Part shown: piece by piece, positions 31,376 through 40,519 of the stretch
How positions within the stretch are numbered: the first letter of the stretch is position 1
How the letters are laid out: each line of letters opens with the position of its first letter
Source: Falsiroseomonas bella
GTDB lineage: Bacteria > Pseudomonadota > Alphaproteobacteria > Acetobacterales > Acetobacteraceae
Length of the DNA stretch: 64,000 nt
Reading direction: 5' to 3'
Assembly: GCF_003173615.1 (NCBI RefSeq)
Contig: NZ_QGNA01000007.1
Span: 178,246 to 242,245 of the forward strand
Made by a program: the position numbers and the translations under genes
The notes under the pieces: model-generated
What the model was told of the DNA's origin: nothing
The model's input: the letters and a program-made list of their open reading frames with translations, nothing else
Databases searched by the model: none

Positions 31376-32724
31376 GGCGGAAGGCACCCGCCGGCGAGGT
31401 CATGCCGGCGACCACGAAGAAGCTCCGCTGCGCGGTCTACACGCGCAAGAGCACGGACGAGGGGCTCGACAAGGAGTTCAACACCCTCGATGCGCAGCGC
31501 GAAGCCTGTGAGGCGTATGTCGCCAGCCAGCGCGCCGAGGGGTGGACCCTGGTCAGGGACCGCTACGACGACGGTGGGTTTTCCGGTGGCACGCTGGAAC
31601 GTCCTGCGCTGAAGCGGTTGCTGGCGGACATCGAACAGGATCTCGTCGATGTCATCGTGGTCTACAAGATTGACCGCCTGTCCCGTTCGCTGATGGACTT
31701 CGCCAAGCTGGTGGAGACCATGGAGGCGCATGGCGTCACCTTCGTCTCGGTCACGCAGTCCTTCAACACGACGACGAGCATGGGCCGGCTGACTCTGAAC
31801 ATCCTGCTCAGCTTCGCGCAGTATGAGCGCGAGATTATCGGCGAGCGCATCCGCGACAAAGTCGCGGCCTCGAAGGCCAGGGGCATGTGGATGGGTGGGA
31901 AGGTGCCGCTCGGATACGACGTTGCCGACCGGAAGCTGATCGTGAACGAGCCAGAAGCCGCGCGCGTCCGGCGCGTCTTCGAACTCTTCGTCGAGACCGG
32001 GTCGGGCGTGGAGACGGTGCGCCGCCTGCAGGCGGAGGGCATCTCGAGCAAGTCCGGCAAGCTGCTGGACAAGGGCGACGTCTATAAGGTGCTGAACCTG
32101 CGGACCTATATCGGGGAGGTCACGCACAAGGGGAACATCTATCGCGGCGAGCACGAAGCCATCGTGCCGCGGGACCTGTGGGATCGGGCGCATGCCATCC
32201 TGCAGGTTAGCCCGCGCGCTCGTGCCGCGCAGAATCGGCAGCATGCTCCGGCGCTGTTGAAGGGGCTGATCTTTGGCACCGATGGCCGCGCCATGTCGCC
32301 GACGCACGCGGTGAAGAATGGCCGGCGCTATCGTTACTACGTGGCGCAGCGCGTGCTGAAGGCCGACATGATGGTGGACGACGGCATCGTCCGGCGGGTG
32401 TCGGCGGCTCAGATCGAGGGCGCGGTGATCGGCCAGGTCCGTGCCCTCCTGCGCCAGCCGGAGATCGTGGTCGGCACCTGGCTTGCGGCACGGCGGGAAG
32501 CACCGGACCTGACGGAGCGCGAGGTCCGCGACGCTCTGCATCGGCTCGATCCGATATGGGAGGAGTTGTTCCCTGCTGAGCAGGCGCGGATTGTGCGGGC
32601 GCTCGTGGAGCGGGTGGTGGTCGGGCCTGCCGCCGCCGACATCCGGCTCCGCGTCGAGGGGCTGGCCGGCCTGGTTCGGGATCTCGGCGCCATCGCACCC
32701 GGCGCGCTGAGCGCCGCGGCATGA
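31372..32724 (+). CDS. Site-specific serine recombinase
   Basis: A 450-residue recombinase. The resolvase catalytic domain (about residues 18-165) has the nucleophile in RCAVYTRKSTDEG (S27), IVVYKIDRLSRSLMDFAKLV, and SFAQYEREIIGERIRDKVA. A recombinase domain follows (WMGGKVPLGYDVADRKLIVN, ILQVSPRA), then MSPTHAVKNGRRYRYYVAQR and a helical end. It lacks the long zinc ribbon of the largest serine integrases. It probably drives excision and integration of the element; a tRNA target is not typical of this family. It is coupled to the DUF2924 gene and the following HTH gene. Confidence 0.9.
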   Translation: MRRKAPAGEVMPATTKKLRCAVYTRKSTDEGLDKEFNTLDAQREACEAYVASQRAEGWTLVRDRYDDGGFSGGTLERPALKRLLADIEQDLVDVIVVYKIDRLSRSLMDFAKLVETMEAHGVTFVSVTQSFNTTTSMGRLTLNILLSFAQYEREIIGERIRDKVAASKARGMWMGGKVPLGYDVADRKLIVNEPEAARVRRVFELFVETGSGVETVRRLQAEGISSKSGKLLDKGDVYKVLNLRTYIGEVTHKGNIYRGEHEAIVPRDLWDRAHAILQVSPRARAAQNRQHAPALLKGLIFGTDGRAMSPTHAVKNGRRYRYYVAQRVLKADMMVDDGIVRRVSAAQIEGAVIGQVRALLRQPEIVVGTWLAARREAPDLTEREVRDALHRLDPIWEELFPAEQARIVRALVERVVVGPAAADIRLRVEGLAGLVRDLGAIAPGALSAAA

Positions 32725-33131
32725 CCGCCGCCACCAGCATCACGGTCCGCGTGCCGCTGAAGATCCGGCGGCGGCCGGGGCGGAAGACGGTGGTGACGCC
32801 GGTGGCCGGGGAGGGCGACGCGGTCCTGACGCGGGCAGACCCGGCGCTGGTGAAGGCGCTGGCGCGGGCCTTTCGATATCAGCGGATGCTCGACGAAGGA
32901 CGCTACGCATCGATCACCGAATTGGCTGGGGCGGAAAAGATCGAGCGGGGATATGTGGGCTCGATCCTACGGCTGACCCTGCTCGCGCCGCCCATCATTG
33001 AAGCGTTTCTAAACGGGCAGTCAGAGGGTCTCGTGCTGCCCAAACTGATGGAGCCATTTTCGGTCGCCTGGACGGAGCAGCGCCTAGTACGGGCCGGCCA
33101 AGCCGGCTTCGAGACTCTACTCGCAAGGTAA
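32721..33131 (+). CDS. KorB-like HTH protein linked to recombinase
   Basis: A 136-residue protein whose ATG overlaps the recombinase stop (ATGA). It starts with a basic, Pro/Arg-rich region (VPLKIRRRPGRKTVVTP), then carries YASITELAGAEKIERGYVGS and ILRLTLLAPPIIEAFLNGQS, matching the ParB/KorB-type helix-turn-helix. This gene is a regular third partner of DUF2924-recombinase pairs. It may act as a directionality or regulatory factor; unproven. The end of this gene is the likely right boundary zone of the prophage. Confidence 0.65.
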   Translation: MTAATSITVRVPLKIRRRPGRKTVVTPVAGEGDAVLTRADPALVKALARAFRYQRMLDEGRYASITELAGAEKIERGYVGSILRLTLLAPPIIEAFLNGQSEGLVLPKLMEPFSVAWTEQRLVRAGQAGFETLLAR

Positions 33132-33255
33132 CGCAGAGCGAGCAGAAGCGCTCGTCCCAAAACGAACCTGCGCTGCAGCAGATCTGATCCAACCGCTTGC
33201 TCAGACACGTTCTGTGGGAGATATATACTGCCTGACTTGATCGGAGCGCGATGCG

Positions 33256-33576
33256 GTGGAGATATTGCTTGTTGTCATTGCATTGGGAGCAATCGCGGCG
33301 ACTTGGTCACATCTCTCGAATGTCCGGCGCCGTAAAATCTTGATGGAACGGTACAATGACCCGCAGATCGTAGATGCCATCATGCAGCGAAAGGTCTGGC
33401 AGGGGATGACCCGGCAGCAGCTGGTGGACTCTTGGGGCGAACCTGTGGAGACCGCGCAGAAGGTGCAGCGCACCAAGGTTGTAGAGACCTGCAAGTACCA
33501 GCAGACAGGCCGGAACCGCTTCAAATCGCGGGTGGTGCTGGAGAACGGCACGGTGACAGGTTGGCAGCAGAATTGA
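33256..33576 (+). CDS. Small membrane-anchored BamE/SmpA-like protein, 106 aa
   Basis: A GTG-initiated 106-residue protein (upstream -10-like TATACT at 33224). A hydrophobic N-terminal segment (residues 2-17) is followed by a basic stretch (SNVRRRKILMERYND) and a domain with VWQGMTRQQLVDSWGEPVET and RVVLENGTVTGWQQN. The GM-T-Q-V-SWG-P pattern is that of BamE/SmpA-like small domains. It sits outside the recombinase operon and before the DUF4236 gene; a role is not known. Confidence 0.55.
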   Translation: MEILLVVIALGAIAATWSHLSNVRRRKILMERYNDPQIVDAIMQRKVWQGMTRQQLVDSWGEPVETAQKVQRTKVVETCKYQQTGRNRFKSRVVLENGTVTGWQQN

Positions 33577-33757
33577 CGGCCAGACTGCGGCGCGACGCCC
33601 ACCAGGTGCCAGGCCATCTTCCTGACTTGCACGGCTGGCCTCCGGTAGCCGAGCCGCCGCGCCGCGCCTAAAGGCGCCCGGGAGTACGCAAAGCAGCGTT
33701 GTGTCTCATGCTCTCCTTCGGGGATGGTAGGCTTCTTGCGCGGTGGAGGATGCCCGG

Positions 33758-34495
33758 ATGGGATGGCGTTTCCGTAAATCCTTCACGATCATCCCAGGGC
33801 TGCGCGTATACCTGGGCTCACGTGGCATAAGCAGCGTGTCTGTCGGTGGTCGGGTGGGGAGGGTGAATTTCAGCCGCCGCGGCGTGAACGGCTCCGTGTC
33901 TGTGCCCGGAACGGGCCTGTCTTACTCGCAGCGGCTGGCAGGCCGCTCCTCGTCCTACCGACAGGCTGCGCCGATCAACGGCGCTACGCTGCCAGGATCT
34001 GCATCACCCAAAATCGCGGTCGCAGCGAGGCAGTCTAGGCTGCCGCGAGGCACTTGGCTGGCGGTCGCCGGCGCAGTGCTGGCGCTGTTTCTCGTCCTGC
34101 GCAACTCATCGGATCCCGCGCGCAGTGGCACGCCGCCAATGGGGAGCGGCAACGCCGTCATCGTGCCAGCGCCGAGGTCGCCCATCTCGCCGACACCTCG
34201 GCCGTCGACGGCGCATGCGCCGCTGCTGCAGCAGGTAGCCGTTCCACAGCTTGTCACCCCCACCGCGGGCGCCGAGGTAGCAGGTGAAGGCGTGCCGGTC
34301 ACCTGGAGCACCACCACGCAGGCAGCGAACGTGCGCTCATCCCCGTCCGTGTCGGCAACGGTCCTGCGAACCATTGCCAGCGGCACTCGGCTCAGGGTTG
34401 TTCAGACTGCAGGGAACTGGAGACAAGTCAGCTACCCCGGCGACGCGGCGCCGATCGGCTGGATCCATGGATCCCTGTTGGCCCAACGAGATTAG
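33758..34495 (+). CDS. DUF4236 + transmembrane + SH3b protein
   Basis: A 245-residue protein from ATG 33758, with GGAGG 8 bp upstream (an upstream GTG at 33743 lacks a site). The N-terminus MGWRFRKSFTIIPGLRVYLG then GISSVSVGGRVGRVNFSRRG is DUF4236. A membrane helix follows (about residues 98-113, WLAVAGAVLALFLVL), then a Pro-rich linker and a C-terminal SH3b domain (ANVRSSPSVSATVLRTIASG, IGWIHGSLLAQ). The SH3b closely resembles that of the triad kinase on the other side of the IS66 element. It may be an envelope-linked sensor or effector of the same system. Confidence 0.75.
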   Translation: MGWRFRKSFTIIPGLRVYLGSRGISSVSVGGRVGRVNFSRRGVNGSVSVPGTGLSYSQRLAGRSSSYRQAAPINGATLPGSASPKIAVAARQSRLPRGTWLAVAGAVLALFLVLRNSSDPARSGTPPMGSGNAVIVPAPRSPISPTPRPSTAHAPLLQQVAVPQLVTPTAGAEVAGEGVPVTWSTTTQAANVRSSPSVSATVLRTIASGTRLRVVQTAGNWRQVSYPGDAAPIGWIHGSLLAQRD

Positions 34496-34668
34496 CCTGA
34501 TTGATATCACGGCCGTGCGCTCGGGCGCGGATGGCGACATGCTCGCGAGCACACATGGACATCCGGGCGAGCGCCGACGTTTCGGGCGTTGGCGGAAGGC
34601 ATTGTAGTGGATCGGCTCCATCCGCGTAGTCCTGGGGCTGATTGCTCCGGCGCAGAGTGCCGATCTCT

Positions 34669-34691
34669 GTAAGCGCTGCTCCACGGCCCTT
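34669..34691 (+). repeat. IS66 left terminal inverted repeat, with 8-bp target duplication outside
   Basis: GTAAGCGCTGCTCCACGGCCCTT matches the reverse complement of the right end at 20 of 23 positions. The 8 bases just outside (34661-34668) read CGATCTCT, the same as outside the right end. GTAAG/CTTAC termini are the usual IS66-family tips. Confidence 0.9.
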
Positions 34692-34743
34692 CTTGCGTCG
34701 GCGCGCGGAGGGCTGAGAGGAGTGCCATCGCGGAGGTGTGGCG

Positions 34744-35187
34744 ATGGCGAGAGGATTGGCTGGCACTGATGCCGGCACTGGTGCTGGCACTGGAGCTTTG
34801 GAGCGGGTGGAGATCGTCACCCGTGGTGAGAGGCGTCGGAGCTACGGCGCGGAGGATAAGGTCCGGCTGGTGGCGGAGACACTGCGTCCCGGCGAGACGG
34901 TGAGTTCCGTCTCACGCCGGCACGGCATCTGCGCGAGCCTGCTGCATCGCTGGCGGCGAACGGCACGCGGCGAGGCGCCGAGCCGGCGTGTGGCGCAGCC
35001 GGCGTTGCTGCCGGTGCGGATCGTGGCGCCGGATGCGGCGCCTGCCCCGTCGTCTCCGCCTCCGATCCCGGCTGATGTCGCGCCTGCGCCGATCGAGGTG
35101 GTGCTGCGCAACGGCCGGGTGCTGCGGGTTGCGGCGACGGCGGATGCCGCGGCGGTTGCGCGCCTTGCAGCGGCGCTGGAGGCGTGA
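34744..35187 (+). CDS. tnpA: IS66 accessory protein TnpA
   Basis: A 147-residue protein with an N-terminal helix-turn-helix in the IS66 TnpA style: VEIVTRGERRRSYGAEDKVR, LVAETLRPGETVSSVSRRHG and ASLLHRWRRTARGE. The Ala/Pro-rich middle leads to an IEVVLRNGRVLRV end. ATG 34744 has GGAGG 7 bp upstream. Its stop overlaps the TnpB start. The protein is needed for IS66 transposition but is not the transposase. Confidence 0.85.
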   Translation: MARGLAGTDAGTGAGTGALERVEIVTRGERRRSYGAEDKVRLVAETLRPGETVSSVSRRHGICASLLHRWRRTARGEAPSRRVAQPALLPVRIVAPDAAPAPSSPPPIPADVAPAPIEVVLRNGRVLRVAATADAAAVARLAAALEA

Positions 35188-35531
35188 TCGGCCCGCCGCC
35201 GGGCGTGCGGGTCTGGCTGGCAGCCGGCCCGACGGATATGCGCCGGGGCTTCGACGGCTTGGCGCGGCTGGTGCAGGAGGTGCTGGGGCGCGATCCGTTC
35301 AGCGGCCACGTCTTTGCGTTCCGCGGCAGGCGCGGCCATCTGGTGAAGCTGCTGTTCTGGGATGGCCAGGGGCTGTGCCTCTACGCCAAGCGGCTCGACC
35401 GCGGACGCTTCGTGTGGCCCAACGCGCAGGACGGCGCGGTGTCACTGACGCCGGCGCAGCTGTCGATGCTGCTGGAGGGGATCGACTGGCGCATGCCGGC
35501 CTGGACAGCGCGCCCGGAGATCGCGGGGTAG
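35184..35531 (+). CDS. tnpB: IS66 accessory protein TnpB
   Basis: A 115-residue protein with the family landmarks VRVWLAAGPTDMRRGFDGLA, DPFSGHVFAFRGRRGHLVKL and DGQGLCLYAKRLDRGRFVWP. Its GTG start overlaps the TnpA TGA by 4 bp (GTGA), as is normal for this family. It is required with TnpA and TnpC for transposition. Confidence 0.95.
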   Translation: MIGPPPGVRVWLAAGPTDMRRGFDGLARLVQEVLGRDPFSGHVFAFRGRRGHLVKLLFWDGQGLCLYAKRLDRGRFVWPNAQDGAVSLTPAQLSMLLEGIDWRMPAWTARPEIAG

Positions 35532-35577
35532 CGCTTTCCGCTTGGCGCGACGCGGCGCGATCGGTGACGATTCTGCT

Positions 35578-37158
35578 GTGCCCGACGCACTCGACATCGC
35601 AGCACTCCCCGACGATCCGGCCTTGCTGCGCGCGCTGCTGGTCGAGGCGCTGGCCGAGCGCGACGATGCCCGCGCCGCGCGCGATGCGCTGGAGGCGCAG
35701 AACGACCGGCTCCGCCACATCCTACTGAAGCTGCAGCGGCACCAGTTCGGCCGGAAGTCGGAGCAACTACCCGAGGAGCAACTCGAACTCGGCCTGGCCG
35801 ACCTCGAGACGGCGATCGCGAAGTCCGATGCCGAAGCGGAGAAGCGCGATCCGGACCTGCAGCGCGAGCGCACGGCCAAGCGCCGGGCCAGCCGCGGTGC
35901 GCTGCCTGCCCATCTGCCGCGCGTCGAGGTGGTGCTGTCGCCCGAGAGCACCGCCTGCCCGTGCTGCGCGGCGACGATGGCGGAGATCGGCTCCGACACA
36001 TCGGAGCGGCTGGACGTGATGCCGGCACAGTTCCGGGTGATCGTGACGCGCCGGCCGAAGCTCGCCTGCCGGTCGTGCGCCGGCGTCGTGGTGCAGCGCC
36101 CGGCGTCGGCGCGCCTCATTGAGGGCGGGCTGCCGACCGAGGCGACGGTCGCGCATGTGCTGGTCTCCCGCTATGCGGACCACCTCCCATTGTATCGCCA
36201 AGCCGGGATCCTGGCGCGCCAGGGCGTGGCGGTGGACCGGGCGACGCTGGCGGCCTGGGTCGGCACGGCCGCAGCGGAGATAGCGCCGGTCGTGCGGCGG
36301 ATGAAGGCGATCCTGCTCGGCGCGGCGCGGCTGTTCGCGGACGAGACCTCGGTTCCGGTGCTCGATCCGGGGCGTGGCAGGACGAAGACTGGCTGGTTCT
36401 GGACTATCGCGCGCGACGACCGGCCCTGGGGCGGGGCCGACCCGCCGGCGGTCGTCTACACCTATGCCCCGGGTCGCGGGCGCGAGCATGCCCGGTCGCT
36501 GCTCGGTGGCTACCGCGGCATCCTGCAGTGCGACGGCTATGCCGGATACAAGGGCCTCGCCGCTCCGGCCACGGGGCCCGGCCCGGCCGTCGTGGCGTTC
36601 TGCTGGAGCCATGCGCGGCGGCAGTTCTACGACCTCGCGCAGAAGGCCAAGGCGCCGATCGCGGAGGAGGCGCTGCGCCGCATCGCCGCGCTCTACGTCA
36701 TCGAGGGCGAGATCCGCGGCACCCCACCCGAGCGGCGCCTGGCCGAGAGACACGCCCGCAGCTACCCGCTGGTCGAGGACCTGTTCGCCTGGTTCGCGGT
36801 GACGCTGGCGAGGCTGCCCGCGCGCAGCACCATGGCGGAGGCGATCCGCTACGCGCTGAACCATCGCGAGGGCCTGCTGCGGTTCCTCGACGACGGCCGG
36901 ATCGAGCTCGACACCAACAGTGTCGAGCGCGCCGCGCGGCCCGTCGCGCTCGGGCGCAAGAACGCGTTGTTCGCAGGCTCCGACGAGGGTGCGGAGGCCT
37001 GGGCCGCTATCGCCTCGCTGATCGAGACCTGCAAGCTCAACGGCGTCGATCCGCAGCGATACCTGACCGACCTGCTCACCCGCCTCGTCGACGGATGGCC
37101 GCAGAGCCGCATCGACGAACTCATGCCATGGTGCTGGACGAAATCGGGCCCGGCCTGA
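35578..37158 (+). CDS. tnpC: IS66 transposase TnpC
   Basis: A 526-residue DDE transposase, from a GTG at 35578 (start MPDALDIAALPDDP). It has an N-terminal coiled coil (about residues 20-90, LVEALAERDDARAARDAL), a zinc-like CPCC patch, then catalytic acids in LFADETSVPVLDPG, ILQCDGYAGYKGL and, near the C-terminus, an Asn-Ser-Val-Glu-Arg motif (DTNSVERAARPVALGRK). The C-terminal ends in the IS66-specific tail (GVDPQRYLTDLLTRLVDGWP). It is intact and presumably functional. Confidence 0.95.
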   Translation: MPDALDIAALPDDPALLRALLVEALAERDDARAARDALEAQNDRLRHILLKLQRHQFGRKSEQLPEEQLELGLADLETAIAKSDAEAEKRDPDLQRERTAKRRASRGALPAHLPRVEVVLSPESTACPCCAATMAEIGSDTSERLDVMPAQFRVIVTRRPKLACRSCAGVVVQRPASARLIEGGLPTEATVAHVLVSRYADHLPLYRQAGILARQGVAVDRATLAAWVGTAAAEIAPVVRRMKAILLGAARLFADETSVPVLDPGRGRTKTGWFWTIARDDRPWGGADPPAVVYTYAPGRGREHARSLLGGYRGILQCDGYAGYKGLAAPATGPGPAVVAFCWSHARRQFYDLAQKAKAPIAEEALRRIAALYVIEGEIRGTPPERRLAERHARSYPLVEDLFAWFAVTLARLPARSTMAEAIRYALNHREGLLRFLDDGRIELDTNSVERAARPVALGRKNALFAGSDEGAEAWAAIASLIETCKLNGVDPQRYLTDLLTRLVDGWPQSRIDELMPWCWTKSGPA

Positions 37159-37172
37159 CCCGCCCCGCCACA

Positions 37173-37195
37173 AAGGGCCGCAGAGCAACGCTTAC
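37173..37195 (-). repeat. IS66 right terminal inverted repeat
   Basis: The reverse complement GTAAGCGTTGCTCTGCGGCCCTT pairs with the left end at 20 of 23 positions. It is followed by CGATCTCT at 37196-37203, identical to the left flank, which fixes the element boundary. Confidence 0.9.
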
Positions 37196-37206
37196 CGATC
37201 TCTTGG

Positions 37207-39717
37207 TCAGGGAGCCTGATCAAGGAGGCTGGAGTGAATCCATCCCCACGGACTTCCGTCCCCCACCTGCACCCAGCCACTGTTCCGGCCGAACACCCGG
37301 AACACCGAACCAGCTGGAGCGGTCCTCACGACTGTGGCGCTGCCGTTCGGCGCTTCGCGGACGTTCGCGCCCTGACGCGTAGCGACCCGTTCGACCGCTT
37401 CAGGCGTGCCAGCCGATGCAGGGCTGGTCGGTTGAAGCCAAGGACTTCCAGAGAGCGAGGGCGCAACCCGAACAGTGGGCGCGGGCGGGGCTGAGCGCTG
37501 CTCAGGGTAGAGCGGCATAGGTGGCGAAGGCTCCGAGTGCGGCGGAGCGGGTGGCCGTATGGGCCCGGGGGTGGCCGGCGTCGAGGAAGTCGAACCGCGC
37601 TCAGGCTGGGCTGGTGGCGCTGTGTTGATCGGCGCGGGACGTTGAAACTCGACAGGAGAAGGCAACGGCGGTGAGATAGGAGCAGGCTGCTTGCGGCTCA
37701 GGCCGACGACGACGGCGGCAGCCAATGCAACGCCGGCGACCGCCACCACCCGCTTCAGGGCGGCCTCGGTGCCCGGGGCTGCATTCGCGTCTGCCGTCGC
37801 CTGAGCGAGCTTGGGCAGCAATTCGGCCGCCTTGCCTTCGAGCATACGGCGGCGCGTGTCGGCCGCGGCCGATGTTGCCTTCAGCTTCGCCAAACCAGCT
37901 GCGACCTCGGCCTCGAGCCGGTTCCGTTCTATAGCGATGTCGCGCTCGACTTTGGCCATGTCCGCCGGCGCGACACCCCTATTTGGGTCGAACCTGAATG
38001 TCTGTTCGTGCTGGCGCCGCCAGGTGACGAGTTTCGCCACCGTTGCCGGTCCGAAGCCCGGGATGCCCAGAATCCGGCTCTCTACAATGTCCCCGGCCGT
38101 GTCGATGCCATACGCAGAGAGAGTCGCGATCTTTGCCCTCCCAATGCCAGAGATCCGCGCGTTCGCAATTGGAAACCTGTCGAGGTGGTCTTCCTGCTGC
38201 TTCTGCCTCAATTGCTCGGCGAGCTTCTGGAGGCGCTTGGCGCGCTCGCTGGGCAAGGCATCGTGCCGGGCCTTCAGGGCGTTCAGCTTGGCCCGCTCCT
38301 GGTCGAATGGCGCTCCTGGCATCGGTGCCAGCCAGTGCGAGCGCAGGTGCCCCCACTCCCTCTGCGCGTCGTCCAGCCTGCGCTTGAATTCGTTGGGAGC
38401 GCCCGCTCCCGGTGAAGCTTGGGCGGCGGCATAGGCAGCGAGGGCAATGCCGCCTGCCAGCAGCACGCCCAACCCCGACGGAGCAAGCGTCAGTGCAGTC
38501 GCGGCCGCAGCTGCCGTTGAGCCGTATGCGATCAACTTTAGCTTGCGGGCCTTTCGGCCCGCCTCAATCGCCGCCGATGAAGGCCGGGCCGTGGTCGCGT
38601 GTGGGTTTGGCGGCGGGGGAAGGGGTGGCGGCTCGGTGAGAGTGGTGACCTGCTGCCAGAGCGCCACCATGCCGCTGGCATGGCCGCCGGTCGTGACGAA
38701 CACCGCCGGGAATAGGGGCGTACCGCTGGCCGCCTCGATGTCGCACCAGGGGCACCGCGACAGTCCTTTGCGGTAGTGGTGTCCCTGATTCACCGAGCAC
38801 TGCCGCAGGTCCCCACCTAACTCCTGTAGCGCCGCAAGCCACTGATCAGCGTTTGGCCTGCCGCCTCGCACGCTTCCCGGTGAGAACGCGTTCTCGAACA
38901 GATCCTGGATGCGTGGCGTCAGGGCATCAATCGGGAGGCTCCCTGGCGGTGGCGCCATCGCCGTGCGAGCCCTGTCGCGAGAGTAGGCGTAGCGCGAGCG
39001 GGCGATGGCCTCCTCGATCGAAGGCGGTTCCCCACTGCCAAGGTGGCGGCCCGCGAACGGATGCCGGGCCATGCACAGCAACTGGAAGATGATGACGGCG
39101 AGGCCGAAGTTGTCGTGGTTAGTCGTGCGGTGAACGCCCGAGTAGCTTGATACGCTTTGCATCTCGGGTGGCTGGTGAGTGCCAACGCCGACGGGACAGG
39201 TCCAGGTCTTACCCGCGTAGGAAACCTGGAAGCTATCGCAGTCGATGAGGCGCACTGTGCCGTCCTGGGCGACGACGAGATTGCCGTGGTTTACGTCGCC
39301 CGCGACCAGGCCCGCTGAGTGCACGGTCGAAAAGGCTCGCGCAGCGTTGGACGCTGCATGGATCAAGAACCGCCAATCGGCGCGCGGGAATTCCTGGAGC
39401 CGTAACTTCGGGCCATAGAGTTGGAAGACGGGGCGGTGGCCGCCGACCTTCGGCATCAGAAAGCCGATGACAGAGCGGGAGGCGCCGTGCAGCGTACCGC
39501 TCGGCCACGCGGCCACGCGCATCAGACGATCGTTGGCCATGGCCGCCATAGCGGCCAGCTTCGCCGCGTGATCAGGTTTCGGCGGGGAGTGGTAGAGCTT
39601 GGCCACTAAGTCCTGGCGCCCCTGCACGTCGTAGACGGCGCCCTCACCGCCGCGGCCGAGTTCCTTACCCAGTGCTATCGGGCTGCCATTGACGTCGAAC
39701 GTCCTCGCAGAACTCAT
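37207..39717 (-). CDS. Triad protein kinase with helix-hairpin-helix, TM and SH3b regions
   Basis: An 836-residue multidomain protein. Residues about 15-270 form a protein kinase: G-loop LGRGGEGAVY, VAKLYHS (K40), LVAGDVNHGNLVV (the D and N of HRDxxxxN) and LIDCDSFQV (D in place of DFG, glycine replaced by Asp). A CSVN...CPWC zinc-like region follows (about 310-335), then hydrophobic segments, a helix-hairpin-helix (about 515-580, ISGIGRAKIATLSAYGIDTA and ILGIPGFGPATVAKLV), a membrane helix (about 655-675) and an SH3b end (about 772-836). It is the kinase of a TerY-P type triad with the PP2C and VWA genes just upstream. Start 39717 lies 4 bp from the PP2C stop. Confidence 0.8.
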   Translation of the reverse strand: MSSARTFDVNGSPIALGKELGRGGEGAVYDVQGRQDLVAKLYHSPPKPDHAAKLAAMAAMANDRLMRVAAWPSGTLHGASRSVIGFLMPKVGGHRPVFQLYGPKLRLQEFPRADWRFLIHAASNAARAFSTVHSAGLVAGDVNHGNLVVAQDGTVRLIDCDSFQVSYAGKTWTCPVGVGTHQPPEMQSVSSYSGVHRTTNHDNFGLAVIIFQLLCMARHPFAGRHLGSGEPPSIEEAIARSRYAYSRDRARTAMAPPPGSLPIDALTPRIQDLFENAFSPGSVRGGRPNADQWLAALQELGGDLRQCSVNQGHHYRKGLSRCPWCDIEAASGTPLFPAVFVTTGGHASGMVALWQQVTTLTEPPPLPPPPNPHATTARPSSAAIEAGRKARKLKLIAYGSTAAAAATALTLAPSGLGVLLAGGIALAAYAAAQASPGAGAPNEFKRRLDDAQREWGHLRSHWLAPMPGAPFDQERAKLNALKARHDALPSERAKRLQKLAEQLRQKQQEDHLDRFPIANARISGIGRAKIATLSAYGIDTAGDIVESRILGIPGFGPATVAKLVTWRRQHEQTFRFDPNRGVAPADMAKVERDIAIERNRLEAEVAAGLAKLKATSAAADTRRRMLEGKAAELLPKLAQATADANAAPGTEAALKRVVAVAGVALAAAVVVGLSRKQPAPISPPLPSPVEFQRPAPINTAPPAQPERGSTSSTPATPGPIRPPAPPHSEPSPPMPLYPEQRSAPPAPTVRVAPSLSGSPWLQPTSPASAGTPEAVERVATRQGANVREAPNGSATVVRTAPAGSVFRVFGRNSGWVQVGDGSPWGWIHSSLLDQAP

Positions 39718-39721
39718 CTGG

Positions 39722-40519
39722 TTAGCCGCATCCGGCTTCGGGGATGGCGCGGGTAGCCATGACGATCGTCTTGTCGTCATCGGTACGCCGGTTCACGTGG
39801 TCTGAGCTGAGATAGGCGACGAGCGCTTCCGACGGGCGCTCCGACCTGTCGGGCTCCGTTCCGGCGAGCCAGTTGAAAATGGGCCGGAATGCAGGCGAGT
39901 GGACCGTGTTGGACGAAAGGTCCAGAACCAACCGCTCGATTCCGTCCGAGAACAGCGCCACCTCATCGACCGCAGGGCCGGTCTCGAACACCAGGACGGC
40001 GTCTGCATCCTCCTGCGTCAAGAAATGTGTGGTGTTCGCGTACTCTCCATGCTGCGGCCAGACTACCCAGGTGTATTCGCCCGGCTCCTCCGTGCCCACG
40101 ACAATGGCGCCGTCCCCAATGTGGATATAGGTCGCCGAAGACGGTCCGATGACGGCGCCAAGCAGGGTGCAGGAATAGTCCCGGACTCGGCGGCCCTCTG
40201 CCTCCGCAAGCCGACAGACAGCCTCCCTGAAGGCGGCCAACCAGCGGTCGGCGAAGGCTCGATCGATGCTCCCCAGGCAAGGCTCTGTGCGCGCGGCTTC
40301 GCCGAACGCCTCCAGGAAGTGCTTGACCGCGAGCCATGCGCCGGCCTCCGAGCGCGTAGCGGTCCCGGCGCCGTCGGCGACCGCTGCGACCAGAACTTCG
40401 CTCCCGTCCGCCGCCTCGATAACCGCGCACCCCCCTGCGTCCTGGCAGGAGGTTCCGGTCTTGATATGAGAGGTGCCGACGACGGATGCGAACGCGGTGC
40501 GCCAGCGCCTTTGGCTCAT
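39722..40519 (-). CDS. PP2C-family protein phosphatase of the triad
   Basis: A 265-residue PP2C phosphatase: [20 protein letters not shown] (first metal region, with Asp27), [17 protein letters not shown] (ADGxG), [15 protein letters not shown] and, near the end, [16 protein letters not shown] (the DDxT motif). It would remove phosphates set by the adjacent kinase. Its ATG overlaps the VWA stop as ATGA, so the two are co-translated. Codon use and composition differ from the flanking chromosome, fitting transfer. Confidence 0.9.
   Translation of the reverse strand: MSQRRWRTAFASVVGTSHIKTGTSCQDAGGCAVIEAADGSEVLVAAVADGAGTATRSEAGAWLAVKHFLEAFGEAARTEPCLGSIDRAFADRWLAAFREAVCRLAEAEGRRVRDYSCTLLGAVIGPSSATYIHIGDGAIVVGTEEPGEYTWVVWPQHGEYANTTHFLTQEDADAVLVFETGPAVDEVALFSDGIERLVLDLSSNTVHSPAFRPIFNWLAGTEPDRSERPSEALVAYLSSDHVNRRTDDDKTIVMATRAIPEAGCG

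Larger units (their letters stand above)
34669..37195 (+). mobile_element. Complete IS66-family insertion sequence
   Basis: A 2527-bp element with 23-bp imperfect terminal inverted repeats, an 8-bp target duplication (CGATCTCT at 34661-34668 and 37196-37203) and three genes in the standard order TnpA-TnpB-TnpC. All three are open and uninterrupted. The element lies between the DUF4236-SH3b gene and the stop of the triad kinase, 11 bp outside the kinase coding region. The perfect duplication and intact genes suggest recent insertion and possible activity. Confidence 0.9.

Noticed and set aside
31372..32724. Serine recombinase as the integrase responsible for the tRNA-Gly insertion
   Set aside because: tRNA 3' ends are typical targets of tyrosine integrases; the recombinase lies about 9 kb away from the tRNA, with other genes between.
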